The translations under genes and the position numbers were made by a program. The notes under the pieces are model-generated. The model was not told where the DNA came from and searched no databases. It saw only the letters and a list, made by a program, of their open reading frames with translations. Source: Diadophis punctatus similis (taxonomy: Eukaryota; Chordata; Lepidosauria; Squamata; Dipsadidae). Taken from it: DNA of 64,000 nt. Below, piece by piece: positions 21,589-31,121 of this stretch. The stretch is from NCBI GenBank assembly GCA_023053685.1, contig JALIGW010000058.1:749001-813000 (forward strand). The letters are read 5' to 3'. How positions within the stretch are numbered: the first letter of the stretch is position 1; each line of letters starts with the position of its first letter.

Positions 21589-23056
21589 AGAAGTGTACTT
21601 GCAGATGTTTCAGTCCCCAACTAGGGAACATCATCCCAGATGTTTTTCACCAAGGAGACTTCCAGACATCCCTTATTTGAGGGGGGGGGACCCCAGAAGG
21701 AGAAGGATCTCTGTCCTCTCAGAGGGAATGAGGGACCCATCAACTGAGTTCCAGTGGGGGGGGGGGTGCAGAAGGAGCCCAGGAGAAATCCCCCCCCATA
21801 CCATGCACTGGCAGCTCCAGATCTCCCTCCCTCTAATGCCATTTGTCTTCTCTCTCTCTTATTCAGGGGTTTCTGGACAGCCCCCTCTTCCCCCCAGCGG
21901 TGCCCCTGGGGAAGCCCCACAGGACAAGATCTCGCAGAAGGAGGAAGCAAAGCTGTCATGCATGGAGGCCCAGAAGGGCCCTTTGCCCCAGGGGAAGGAA
22001 AGTGGGGGGGACAGAAAGATGGGGGCTGAAGAGCCACAGCCTGGCAAGGAAGGCAGCCTTCGCCCCGAGGCAGCAGGTCCAGCCCCCCCTGGAAAGCTCC
22101 TCTGTAAAGAGAAGCCACAGCTGGAAAGACCCCCTGTAAATTACTTGGAAGTTGAATCTTCTGGGGGTCCCAGACCAGTTGAAAAGCCCCAGGGGGCATC
22201 TGAGAAGGACCCCTCTCTGGACGCCCGGACTCAGCTGGGAGGAGCTCCTGTCAAGCCCAGCTCTCTTGGCAGACCCAAGTTGGCTTCCAAGCCAGCATTG
22301 CCCAATCTGGAAACTTGGAACCCAGTCTGGGATCCCAGTAACGTGGCCACATCTGGTGGGAAGCCAAACACTAGCGAAAAGCCCACTTCTAGCACTCCAG
22401 GTGACAAACCCACGTCTGGAACGGGGAAGGCCACCCCAACAGAGAAGCTGGTTCCTGGTTCTGGACACACCATCCAGGACAAGCCGAAACCAGCTTTGGC
22501 TGCTGGGCATCACATGGGCCCCACATCTGGAGAGAAGCCAGCTCCTAACAGTGGCCCCGAGGCCCATGGCAGGCCCGTCGCTGGTGAAAAGCCGTCTTCT
22601 CAGGTGGGACATGAGAAACGCCCATCTGCCGACAAGCCAACTTCCTCCGAAAAGCCAGAAGATGGTGAGAAACCCGAAGCCAAGAAGGAGTCAAAACCTG
22701 AGAAGGAAGCTGAGGAGGGGAAGAAAACTGAGGAGGAGGAGGAGGAGGAGGAAGGCCTCTTTGATGACGAAGATGAAGAAGAGGAGGGGGAGAAGGACAA
22801 AGAGAACGAAGGAGGCACCCCAGAAGGAAACCAAGATGGCGACGATGCCTTTGACAAGGAACTGGATTACGGATTAAACAAGCCCCCCTTTGACGCCTAC
22901 TCCTACCATGATGGCTGGAGTGACGAGGGGCCCGAAGAGGCCGATGTTGGCTTGATGGGAGAAATGGCAGTTGTTCCTCAGGCTGGAGATGCCAGCAACG
23001 ATGGGAAGCCGACATTTGACGCCTGGGGAGATCTTGTGGGAGGGTCGAGGCCCTAA
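17752..23056 (+). CDS. Lys/Pro/Glu-rich secreted protein, two exons
   Basis: Exon 1 (17752-17830) encodes a 26-residue hydrophobic signal peptide region beginning MKPGPALLLLVGS. It ends in phase 1 at a strong donor (GTGAGT). Exon 2 (21867-23056) follows a pyrimidine tract and 'ttattcag' acceptor, joins in frame, and carries the stop, the 3' untranslated region and an ATTAAA signal at 23158. The predicted precursor has 422 residues. After residue 27 it is low complexity: Gly/Pro/Lys-rich to about 185, then roughly ten [DE]KP or GEKP motifs (about 190-310), an acidic block of Glu and Asp (about 310-345), and a tail rich in Asp, Phe and Tyr. Two Cys are present and there is no transmembrane segment. 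The layout (signal exon plus one protein-coding exon, phase 1) resembles seminogelin-type genes in mammalian WFDC/Kunitz clusters. I do not recognise an orthologue and do not assign a function. The long intact frame in repeat-like sequence and the matched splice phases argue for a real gene. Confidence 0.75.
18010..18260. mobile_element. MITE with CR1 tail inserted (intron 1)
   Basis: MITE words 'cagtcctcgagttatgac' and 'tggtcattaagtgaaggcag' surround a CR1 3' end at 18090-18175 ('gggggttggtctagaagacc'). Confidence 0.6.
18727..18800. mobile_element. AACTCCCAGAATTCC-family hAT MITE, one arm
   Basis: It reads 'cccaatcttggcgactttaa' to 'caactcccagaattcc'. The second arm is absent. Confidence 0.7.
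18828..19082. repeat. Compound microsatellite block
   Basis: Consecutive arrays: (GAAAAAA)n 18830-18947, (GATAA)n to about 18980, (GACTA)n to about 19013, (GGAAC)n to about 19040, (AGAAC)n to 19080. It abuts a minus-strand CR1 copy. Confidence 0.95.
19083..19558 (-). mobile_element. CR1 LINE 3' region split by a hAT MITE
   Basis: The minus strand encodes RRATRMMRRLEGKTYKERLQE and the neighbouring CR1 words. The copy is interrupted at 19269-19394, and the last roughly 100 bp of the usual CR1 tail is missing where the microsatellite block begins. Confidence 0.85.
19269..19394. mobile_element. Short hAT MITE (GAACCGG family)
   Basis: Ends CAGCGGTGGGTT and (complement) CAGTAGTGGGTT, with a perfect 8-bp target duplication GGCAGCCC at 19261-19268 and 19395-19402. 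It lies within CR1, so it is younger than that copy. Confidence 0.93.
19559..19676. mobile_element. Palindromic hAT MITE
   Basis: Two facing arms of the AACTCCCAGAATTCC family ('acttgtggagttcaactccc' and 'gggagttgaagtccagaggt'). Confidence 0.75.
19738..19890. mobile_element. MITE fragment, 'TCCTCGACTTACGACC' family
   Basis: It starts 'gatagtcctcaacttacaac' and includes 'cattgtcacatgatcaaaat'. Confidence 0.6.
20205..20320 (+). mobile_element. CR1 LINE 3' end
   Basis: It contains 'gggggttggactagaagatc' and 'gtcccttccagccctag'. Confidence 0.8.
20328..20457. mobile_element. Palindromic hAT MITE
   Basis: CAGGGGCCTCCAAACTTGG at the left and its complement ending GGCCCCTG at the right. The target duplication is TTCTAAAA/TCCTAAAA (7 of 8). 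Confidence 0.88.
21005..21126. mobile_element. Palindromic hAT MITE
   Basis: Facing arms 'gtccaaccttggccac' and 'gtggccaaggttggacac'. Confidence 0.8.
21140..21665 (-). repeat. Tandem modules, possibly Penelope-like 3' ends
   Basis: On the plus strand the word 'cagacgtttcatgacccaac' or close variants appears four times (about 21246, 21391, 21511 and 21602), separated by (GGA)n runs. Read on the minus strand, 'gggtcatgaaacgtctgcaa' resembles the tail motif I associate with Penelope-like retroelements. Family assignment is from memory and tentative. The block ends about 200 bp before exon 2 of the secreted-protein gene. Confidence 0.5.
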
Positions 23057-23157
23057 CCGCAGGCCCAGAAGCGCCTGGAAAGGGATGGAGCCCAAGAAGG
23101 GGGATTGGAAGCACAATCTTGGGGGTCTGGAGCTTTGAAGCTTTCATTTTCAAACAC

Positions 23158-23163
23158 ATTAAA
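23158..23163 (+). terminator. Polyadenylation signal ATTAAA
   Basis: It lies 102 nt after the stop codon of the secreted-protein gene and is followed by T-rich sequence. It is the first canonical variant downstream. Confidence 0.6.
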
Positions 23164-23213
23164 ACTTCTAATTTCAATTTAATTTGGAGCCAGGGCAGTC
23201 CCTAATCTGTTCA

Positions 23214-23610
23214 TATCTCGCTTCATGGCTTCATGACTCCTCAACTTATGACCACGATTGAGCCCAACATTTCTGTTGCTAAGCGAGACATTTGTTTTGT
23301 CCCATTTTACGACCTTTCTTGCCACAGTTGTTAAGTGAATCACTGCAGTTGCTAAGTTAGTCACACGGTTGTTAAGTGAATCCGGCTTCACCATTGATTT
23401 TGCTCATCAGAAGGTCACAAATCATGTGACCCCAGGACACTGCGACCGTCATAAATATGAACCCATTGCCAAGTGGCTGGATTTTGATCACATGACCACA
23501 AGGACGTTGCAACGGTCCTAAATGTGAAAAATGGTTATGTCACTTTTTTCAGTGCTGTTGTATCTTCTAATGGTCACTAAACAAATTACTGTAAGTCAAG
23601 GACTTCTTAC
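23214..23610. mobile_element. MITE, 'TCCTCGACTTACGACC' family
   Basis: It runs from 'tgactcctcaacttatgacc' to 'tgtaagtcaaggacttc', with all inner family words in order. Nearly full length. Confidence 0.75.
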
Positions 23611-23794
23611 ACTGCCTGATACTGTTTTTTCCCCTATAACTGTATATATACATATACATTACACACACATACACACACACATTTTTTTTATATGCTTTGG
23701 AAAAAAAGTCTCCTTTGTGTTTTGGGGCAGATTTTTTGCATCAAAAATTCTTGGTAATTTTTGAGGGTTTCTACCCTGCAGCCACTAAGTTGGG

Positions 23795-23872
23795 GTATCC
23801 ACTCTTGCCAACTTTAAGACTTGTGAACTTCAACTCCCAGAATTCCCCAGCCAGCTCTGTTGGACACCTCTG
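23795..23872. mobile_element. AACTCCCAGAATTCC-family hAT MITE fragment
   Basis: One arm followed by a short remnant 'ttggacacctctg' of the other end. Confidence 0.7.
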
Positions 23873-24041
23873 CTCATGCTATGAATGTGGCTTGATTGAC
23901 ATGGATGTGTACTTTCCCGCATGAAATTAGCTGGTTGTGTTTCATGGGACTGAGAAAATGCAGGGGAGATTCTCCGTTTCTACTTATGTCAGTAATGTTT
24001 CAGCAAGCCACGCTCCTGGAGATTGTTCGTGCAAGAAATGA

Positions 24042-24850
24042 ATGAATGGCAGAATAATAGAGTTGAAGGGACCTTGGAGGTCTTCTAGTCCAACCCCCTG
24101 CTCAAGCAGGAGATCCTATATCAGTGATGGCGAACCTTTTTTGGCTCGGGTGCCGAAAGGGAGCATGTGTGTGCGATAGCGTGCACGCGCATGCCCACAC
24201 CCATAATGCAATGCCCTCCCCCCACGCATGCACAAAACCCCTGCGTTGCCCCCCGCGCATGCGCACAACCCCCCCATGCTCTCACCCACGCATGCGCACA
24301 GGCCTCACTGAAGCCTCTGGACTTCCGGTAGGCTCGTTGGGCTGTTTTTCGCTCTCCCCAGGGTTCAGAAAAGCCTCCTGAAGCCTGGGGATGGCAAAAA
24401 ACAGCCCAACAGGCCAACCAGAAGTTAGTTTCTGAACTTCTGGTTAGCCTGTGGTCCCATTTTTCCCCATCCCCAGGGTTCAGGAGGCTTTCCTGAAGCT
24501 TGAGGAGAGCGAAAACGGCCGTAAAAGACGGCTGAAAATCAGCTAGCCAGCGCTCGCATGTGCGCTGGAGCTGACATAGGGCAACGCCTCATGTGCCCTC
24601 AGATATGGCTCCGCATGCCACCTGTGGCACGAGTGCCATAGGTTCGCCATCACTGTCCTATATCATTGTGGACAAACGGCTGTCCAATCACTTCTTAAAA
24701 GCCTCCAGGGTTTGAGCACCCACAACTTCTGGAGGCAATTAATCATTTCACTGATTAATTGTTGTAAAACTGTCAGGAAATTTCTCCTTAGTTCTAGTTT
24801 GCTTCCCTCCTTGATTAGTTTCCATCCATTGCTTCTTGATTTCTTGACAG
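24042..24850 (-). mobile_element. CR1 LINE 3' region split by a hAT MITE
   Basis: The minus-strand CR1 tail is at 24042-24121 ('ggaggtcttctagtccaacc') and its continuation at 24656-24850 ('cacccacaacttctggaggc'). Confidence 0.85.
24122..24655. mobile_element. hAT MITE (GATGGCGAACC family)
   Basis: Ends CAGTGATGGCGAACCT and its complement AGGTTCGCCATCACTG. The 8-bp target duplication TCCTATAT at 24114-24121 and 24656-24663 is perfect. Non-coding, with alternating purine-pyrimidine GCATGCGCA words. Confidence 0.95.
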
Positions 24851-25020
24851 TTAGAACAATTCATCATTGGAACAATTTGCCTCCAGAGGTTGTGGGTGCT
24901 CCAACACAGGAAGTTTTTAAGACAGTGGACAACCATTTCTCTGAAATGGTGGGGTTTCCTGGTTGAGCAAGGGGTTGGACTAGAAGACCTCCGAGGTCCC
25001 TTCCAACTCTGTTATTCTGT
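24845..25020 (+). mobile_element. CR1 LINE 3' end
   Basis: Plus-strand tail ending 'aaggggttggactagaagac' and 'ttattctgtc', placed head-to-head with the minus-strand CR1 just before it. Confidence 0.8.
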
Positions 25021-25384
25021 CTTCAATTGAGGTGCAGAGTTTAGTTTTTATCCTACTTCTTACTTTATCCTACTTTAGCCACCTAAAACATGTTCTGTGA
25101 AGTCAACCCATTATGAAAAACCTCACAGGCATCTCAAAGGGATTTACGCATGCCCAGGTCTGGCCCTGATGCTCCTCATAGCTTGCTCCGACCGACCTCC
25201 TGCCCTGGGGCTGTGTAGGTTGTGCAGAGTTTTGGCAACAGCTTTTGCAATGTGGGCAGCAAATGGCCGGCAGGAGGCAGTCGTGTCCTCCAGCTGTCCC
25301 ACCCACAGCCTCTTCGCTTCCAGGACAGGAGCTCCCAGAATACAGGAGAAGGGAGTCGGAAGGGGCCTGGGAGGCTTTCTGGTC

Positions 25385-25575
25385 CAACCCCCTCCTCAAG
25401 CAGCGAATTCTAGTCCTGCCTTAGGCATGAAAGCTGGCTGGGTGACTTTCCACCGGCCCACCTCACAGGGTTGCTGTTTGCAGGGAAAATAAGAGGAGGG
25501 AGGAGTATTAGGTGTGTGTTCACCACCCTGAGTTACTTATAATGTAATAAAGTTAGGATAAAAATATCTAATGAA
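25385..25575 (+). mobile_element. Sauria-type SINE, 3' part
   Basis: It contains 'gaattctagtcctgccttag' (B-box region), 'cacctcacagggttgctg' and a tail 'aataaagttaggataaaaat' as in squamate SINEs derived from tRNA and a BovB end. The 5' part is missing. Confidence 0.65.
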
Positions 25576-25639
25576 GTTACTGTCTGAAGCTGGTTTGATT
25601 CAAACCTTAAATTATGGTCACAACACATAGGATCACCTC

Positions 25640-26015
25640 GTTTGATTTAGTTTGAAAGGATTGGCTAGTCCAGAGAAAAGAACTAGAGGTGACATGATAG
25701 CAGTATTCCAAGATTTGAGGGGCTTCCACAAAGAAGAGGGGGTCAAACTATTCTCCAAAGCACCTGAGGGTAGAACAAGAAGCAATGGGTGGAAACTAAT
25801 CAAGGAGAGAAGCAACTTAGAACTAAGGAGAAATTTCCTGACGGTTAGAACAATTAATCCGTGGAACAGCTTGCCTCCAGAAGCTGTGAATGCTCCAACA
25901 CTGGAAGTTTTTAAGAAGATGTTGGATAACCATTTGTCTGAAGTGGTGTAGGGCTTCCTGCCTAAGCAGGGGGTTGGACTAGAAGACCTCCAAGGTCCCT
26001 TTCAGTTCTATTCTA
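25640..26015 (+). mobile_element. CR1 LINE 3' end
   Basis: It encodes [17 protein letters not shown] and [20 protein letters not shown] and ends with the 'ggactagaagacctccaagg' tail. Confidence 0.88.
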
Positions 26016-26525
26016 TGGAGACCTTTTCCCATGCTTCAGCCCAAGCTTGCAAAAAATGTTTTATGAAATCCATTCTTTAAAGTTGAAGCCACTCTTAACA
26101 TTTAGAGGCTCCTTGCGGACGTCTGGATGGGAGTGGGCTGCATTTTGCCCCACGCAGCAGCCCTTCCTCCCAATCATTTTCAAACTGTGTGTGGCCCTTC
26201 TGGTGCCCTCTGTGGCTCTGAGACCATTCGCCCCCCCTTCTAAGCCATTAATAAGACATGCCCCCCCTCCAGGATGGTTCCCACTTGATCTGGAACAGCG
26301 GAAGATGGTTTTCTTGAGCCAGCTTCTCTCCACTTAATCCTTGGCCATCCTGGTCTAATTAGAAGGTTGGGGGCTCCTCGGCCATGCATCCCACAGCTGG
26401 AGAAATTTGGAGACTCTTAATTTGGATTAATTTTTGTGGCTTTGTGTGTTGCTCTGTGGTTAGTTTCTGATCCAGTGTGTGGTGTGAGCACAGAAAAACA
26501 GGTTGATTCACTATCTGGTTTGACG

Positions 26526-26734
26526 CAGGGGTGAAATTCAGCAGGTTCTGACAGGTTCTGGAGAACCGGTAGTGGAAATTTTGAGTAGTTCAGTCAGTGG
26601 ACCGGCAAATGCCACCTCTGGCTGGCCCCAGAGTGGGGGGGGGGGAATGGAGATTTTGCAGTATCCTTCCCCTGCCACGCCCACCAAGCCACGGCCACAG
26701 AACCGGTAGGGAGAAATTTTGAATTTCACCCCTG
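26526..26734. mobile_element. hAT MITE (GAACCGG family)
   Basis: CAGGGGTGAAATTCA and its complement TGAATTTCACCCCTG are perfect 15-bp inverted ends. The flanks share GGTTTGA but not an exact 8-mer. The interior has 'gaaccggtagtgg'. Confidence 0.85.
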
Positions 26735-27778
26735 GGTTTGAGGGAGGTGTGAGAATCCAGGCGCTGGATATGAAAGGGGACGCGTTAAGCTGGCAAAATA
26801 GGTGGTGGGCTCCTGTAGGCAGAGGGGGAGACACTCCAGAAAGCCTCCCCTCCCCCATGTCTGTGATGGCTCCTTGGGTGGGTAGGACTGGCACACCCTC
26901 CTCTGTATGGCTGGCAAGGAGGATAAAGAACAGCCAGATGGGCACCCAGCAAGTGTGTGTGAGATCTGGGGCAAGTGGGTGTATTTATTTATCTATTGGT
27001 TCAATTTCTACAGATGCATGGGGGCCACCATAAACGTGCCTGGCAGATCTGGCAAACTCCGTGCTTTAACGGTGAAGGGGAGGCAGCCTCCTACGACTCG
27101 CACAGCATCTGGGGCCACAGGCAATAAGTTATTGCAGACTTCCACCCAGTCCAAAGTGGCCTGGCTTCTTTTTTTCCTTACGGCAAAGCAGCTTCATTCC
27201 ATGGTACTTTCTGGAGCCTGGAAAAGGGAAGGAGGCGTCAGAAACGGCCTTCCTTGACACATTGCAGAGCCCCCCCCCTTCTTGCTAGGCTGACCCGTCC
27301 AAGAACCAGAGAGACCCCCCTCCCCCTTTGTGAGGGGCTGCTTTGCGCAAGAACACCACAGCCACTGCCTTTGTGACACCCCAGCCAGTCTAGGTGCCTA
27401 CAATTTGGTGCAGGCCAGCCCCCTCCCCCAAGGATGGACAGCCTTCCCAAGAGAGCCCGGCTCCAGAGGGCCCGATGCTGCAGCAGAATCTTGGGGGGGG
27501 GAGAGGCAGGGAGAAGGCTCCTTCTGCAGTGCTGCCAGTGCGGGGGGGGGGGGCTCTCCTTCCCTCCCTTCCTCTTTTTTGCACACAGCCCTCAAGGTAT
27601 GGATTGAGGGGAGTTGTGGCAGGACCTTCTTCCCGCATGGCCTCCCACCTTTCATCCCCACCTCCTCAGCAGCACTGCACACCTACCTCTCTTCTGGCAC
27701 TTCCCACACTCCCCCCTGGCAGTGGGGGTGCAGGCAGGAGCTCCTGCTGTGCAGAGCATGAATGGAGCAGAACTGGGG
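26735..27778. other. Unassigned 1 kb
   Basis: C-rich and G-rich homopolymer stretches, with no splice-supported exon or recognised element. Confidence 0.4.
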
Positions 27779-28149
27779 TGACACCCCCTATTCTGGATTG
27801 GAGAAATCGATTTCTTCCAGATAGATAACTCAGCACACTAGATATCACAGATTATTTTATTACAGGCATTCACACAACAACTCACGATTATGATGTAAAT
27901 CCTGTTGCAGTATAATCTCTCTCATGTGCAGGTAAAAGGACATTGCTTGTCTCGGAGGTTACATGATGCAGAATCTTTGAAGAACAAAGGCTAACAGGCG
28001 TGCTAACATAACTAACTCCTCTTCCCAGATGAGGACCAATAAGGTCACATAGATGTGGTCACACAAAAAACTACATTACCCCTAATGCAATTGTTTTAAA
28101 GAAACATTTCCTACATCCACTAAATAATCCTGTCCATGGTGACAGTACA
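27779..28149 (-). repeat. BEL/Pao 3' LTR
   Basis: On the minus strand it starts TGTACTGTCACC right after the purine tract 'ggcggggag' and ends in CA at 27779. It contains 'attattttattacaggc' and 'ggtaaaaggacattgct' words (plus-strand view) shared with the right LTR, but is clearly diverged from it. Confidence 0.75.
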
Positions 28150-28413
28150 CTCCCCGCCTGGAATTTGTAAAATTCCACTACTAACTAGCGAATACACTGG
28201 CGTAAACAAAGATATAGGCTAAATATTGTAACTTAACTATCTGACTGGAATACACAAGCATAACATAGGCAATATAAATGACTATCTAATTGGCTAAACA
28301 AACAAATAAACGTAAACAGCGTGACTTAACTACCTGAATAACTAAAGTGAACAGATTATATCATCGAGCAATGCCAACATTGAGGTAGACAGTGGGCATG
28401 CAAAGCTTGAGGT

Positions 28414-29646
28414 TCAATCTCGAAGCTCGATCTTTCTTCTCAGCAAGACTAGGTCGGTGACTGGTCTGGTGTAGAGCTTCTTGACGGAGGTCTTTGGGTC
28501 GTGGCCTGGGTCTTGCGGCTTTGTGACTTGGACTTCTACTTGGCGAATCAGTCCATCAGTGCTGGTCTGAACTCGGTGGACAAGTCCCATTGGCCAAGAG
28601 TTTCGATGTGCGCCTTTGTCCCTCAACAGGACGAGGTCTCCTTCTTCCAGGTTCGGCTCTGGGGTATCCCATTTGCGGCGAACCTGAAGGGTAGTCAAGT
28701 ATTCTTGCTTCCAACGCTTCCAGAAGGTGTTGGCCATCAGTTGAACCTGTCTCCACTGTTGCTTATATCTGTCCTTAGGAACGAAGTTCACTTCTGGAGC
28801 TGGCCATTCGCCTGTCTTTTGTGTTAACAGAGTGGCTGGTGAAAGAATAGTCAGGTTCTCAGGGTCTGATGAGATTGGACCCAGAGGTCGAGCGTTGATG
28901 ATAGCAGCCACTTCCGCCATGAGGGTGGTAAGGACCTCATGTGTCAGCGTAGGTTCTTTCGTCATCATGGAGTCAAAGATTTTGCGGGCTATTCCGATCA
29001 TCCTTTCCCATGCTCCACCCATATGGGAAGCATGGGGAGGGTTAAATGTCCATTCGCAGCCTTGGGCCCTCAGATAGCCATCAATTGCTGGGTTGAGGCG
29101 AGTGCTTTCATTGATCTGTAGTTCTTTACAGGCTCCCACAAAGTTTGTTCCACGGTCAGATCTAAATGCTTTGACCGGGCCCCTGTGGGCTTGGAACCTT
29201 CTCAGAGCGTTAATGAAGGAGGAACTGTCCATAGATTCGATGACCTCGATGTGGACGGCTCGAATGCTGAGACATGTGAAAAGGACGGCCCAGTGTTTGT
29301 TGTGAGCTTGACCGCCTCTGGTTTTATGGGCAGCCACTAACCACGGGCCAAAGACATCTAGGCCTACATAGGTGAAGGGTGGTTCGGTACTGAGACGTTC
29401 TGGTGGCAGGTCAGCCATCAACTGATGTTGCGTCCCCCCTCTTTGTTTGCGGCAGCACAGACACCTATGTAAGACAGTTGAGATGAGCTTCCTGGCACCC
29501 ACGATCCAGAATCCGGCAGCTCGAACAACTCCCTCTGTGAAGTGGCGGCCTTGATGGTGTGCTTTTTCGTGATAGTGCTGAACCAACAGGTTTGTTACGT
29601 GGTGGCAAGTGGGAAGGATGATGGGGTGTTTTATGGTGAAGTCCAT
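28414..29646 (-). CDS. BEL/Pao integrase region
   Basis: The frame of 410 codons begins inside the pol polyprotein (its ATG is internal). It shows an HHCC zinc-binding module (HYHEKAHHQG with CLCCRKQ) at about residues 20-70. The DDE catalytic core follows, with GLDVFGP for the first Asp, RSDRGTNFVGA for the second, and GGAWERMIG for the Glu. A carboxy-terminal extension (LEEGDLVLLRD) follows and the frame ends at a stop. Integrase inserts the cDNA into the host chromosome. Upstream it is cut off from the rest of pol by a frameshift in a run of G at about 29660-29672. Confidence 0.93.
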   Translation of the reverse strand: MDFTIKHPIILPTCHHVTNLLVQHYHEKAHHQGRHFTEGVVRAAGFWIVGARKLISTVLHRCLCCRKQRGGTQHQLMADLPPERLSTEPPFTYVGLDVFGPWLVAAHKTRGGQAHNKHWAVLFTCLSIRAVHIEVIESMDSSSFINALRRFQAHRGPVKAFRSDRGTNFVGACKELQINESTRLNPAIDGYLRAQGCEWTFNPPHASHMGGAWERMIGIARKIFDSMMTKEPTLTHEVLTTLMAEVAAIINARPLGPISSDPENLTILSPATLLTQKTGEWPAPEVNFVPKDRYKQQWRQVQLMANTFWKRWKQEYLTTLQVRRKWDTPEPNLEEGDLVLLRDKGAHRNSWPMGLVHRVQTSTDGLIRQVEVQVTKPQDPGHDPKTSVKKLYTRPVTDLVLLRRKIELRD

Positions 29647-29657
29647 ATTGCCCTTGT

Positions 29658-29957
29658 TCAGACGCCCCCCCCCACTCGCAGCAAGTCCTCACTGTCAAGA
29701 TACGGGTTCAATGTCAGAAGCAGGCTGTATTTTGGAATAGGTTTCTTAGCTTTAAGGTGTTCTAACTCCGCCGAGTAGACATTGTGTTGCACAATCCGTA
29801 GGATCCCTCTCTCTGCTTGTAGGCGGCTTTCTGAATCACTAATCTGTGAAGCCATTCTGCGGCACAGAAAGCGTAGGAGCACTTCCACGCCCCGCACGAT
29901 GGATTTCCATCTAGAAAATTTCTTGAAGGTGACTGGCTCTAGTTCATGTTTAAGACG
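29658..29957 (-). pseudogene. BEL/Pao integrase amino-terminal region, broken
   Basis: It codes the stretch between RNase H and the integrase zinc module (SDSESRLQAERGIL, then PKYSLLLTLNPYLD). A TGA at about 29958 separates it from the upstream frame, and a G-run frameshift separates it from the downstream frame. Confidence 0.8.
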
Positions 29958-31121
29958 TCAGTTTCCTGTGTCCTTGACTGCTGTCGCTGAACAGGTCACA
30001 AGGGCGTTCACGTCTTTGCCCGATATAAGAGGTTTTCCGGGCACTTGAGGTCGAACATTCTCATCTTGGTCTGGGTCAACAAGGTCATAGTGTTCTGGCA
30101 TCTGTGGCGTCGAACTCTGAGAGCGGACTAGAAACTCGGGGCCCTTTAGCCAGGTGGATTCTGCCAACTGGGAGGCGGGAATCGATCGTGTAGCATGATC
30201 CGCCGGGTTCTTATCTGTTGGCACAAAACGCCATTGTTCTGGATTGGAGGACATTCTGATTCTGTCCACTCTGTTGGCTACGTAGAGATAGAAGAGTCTT
30301 GTCTGGTTGTGAATGTAGCCTAGCACCACCTTGCTATCTGTGTAGAAGGTGGTGGGTTGTAGTTCAAGGTCTATGGTTTTAGTTATCAAGTCTGCGAGCT
30401 CTACGGCTAATACGGTGCCGCAGAGCTCCAATCTTGGTACGGTGTGACCTTGTTGTGGTGCTAGCTTTGCCTTCCCCATGACGAAGCCGACGTAACTGTC
30501 ACCCTCCCCGCCGTAGACTCTGAGATATGCCACGGCGGCTATCGCCTGTGTGGATGCGTCCGAAAAGATATGCAGCTCTCCTTTCGTCGTGGTGGCGGGT
30601 GAGATGGGAACGTATGTACGGTGTACACTGACACCTTGAAGATCACTCAGGGAGGCACGCCATGTCTCCCATTTTTGTTTCTGTTCTGTCGGAAGTGGCT
30701 TGTCCCAATCCTTGGTGCTTTGGGATAGCATCCTTAGAAGGAATCTTCCTTGTATAGTTACTGGCGCAGCAAAACCTAGAGGGTCGAAAAGGCTGTTTAC
30801 TGTCGACAAAACTCCTCTTCTTGTAAAGGCGGTATTCTGAGCTGGGGCTCTGAAAGTAAAGGCGTGCTTCTTCAAGTCCCAACACAGGCCAAGACTCCGT
30901 TGGACAAGAGGGGTGTCGGCGCCAAAATCAAGGTCTTGTAAACCCTTGGCGTGGTCTTCAGGATTGAAGGCTTTTAGTACTTCTTCACTGTTGGATGCTA
31001 TTTTGTGCAGTTTGAGGTTGGCCTCCGCTAGCATCTGGCGTGTCCTTTTCAATAGGTCTATGGCTTCTGATGGTGTAGGTACGGATTTTAGACCATCGTC
31101 GACGTAGAAGTCTCGTTCCAC
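29958..31121 (-). CDS. BEL/Pao reverse transcriptase end and RNase H
   Basis: It opens with the catalytic YVDDGL word of reverse transcriptase (residues 5-11) and continues through the thumb region (SLGLCWDLKKHAF). An RNase H-like domain follows with HIFSDAST, LELCGTVLAVELADL and FYTDSKVVLGYI. These acidic residues degrade the RNA strand of the hybrid. The ATG is internal to pol. A frameshift at about 31150 separates it from the main gag-pol frame, and TGA at 29958 ends it early. Confidence 0.92.
   Translation of the reverse strand: MERDFYVDDGLKSVPTPSEAIDLLKRTRQMLAEANLKLHKIASNSEEVLKAFNPEDHAKGLQDLDFGADTPLVQRSLGLCWDLKKHAFTFRAPAQNTAFTRRGVLSTVNSLFDPLGFAAPVTIQGRFLLRMLSQSTKDWDKPLPTEQKQKWETWRASLSDLQGVSVHRTYVPISPATTTKGELHIFSDASTQAIAAVAYLRVYGGEGDSYVGFVMGKAKLAPQQGHTVPRLELCGTVLAVELADLITKTIDLELQPTTFYTDSKVVLGYIHNQTRLFYLYVANRVDRIRMSSNPEQWRFVPTDKNPADHATRSIPASQLAESTWLKGPEFLVRSQSSTPQMPEHYDLVDPDQDENVRPQVPGKPLISGKDVNALVTCSATAVKDTGN

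Noticed and set aside
22152..22877. A 241-codon plus-strand frame overlapping exon 2 of the secreted-protein gene
   Set aside because: It is an alternative frame of repetitive coding sequence; the other frame joins exon 1 in phase and runs to a stop near a polyadenylation signal.
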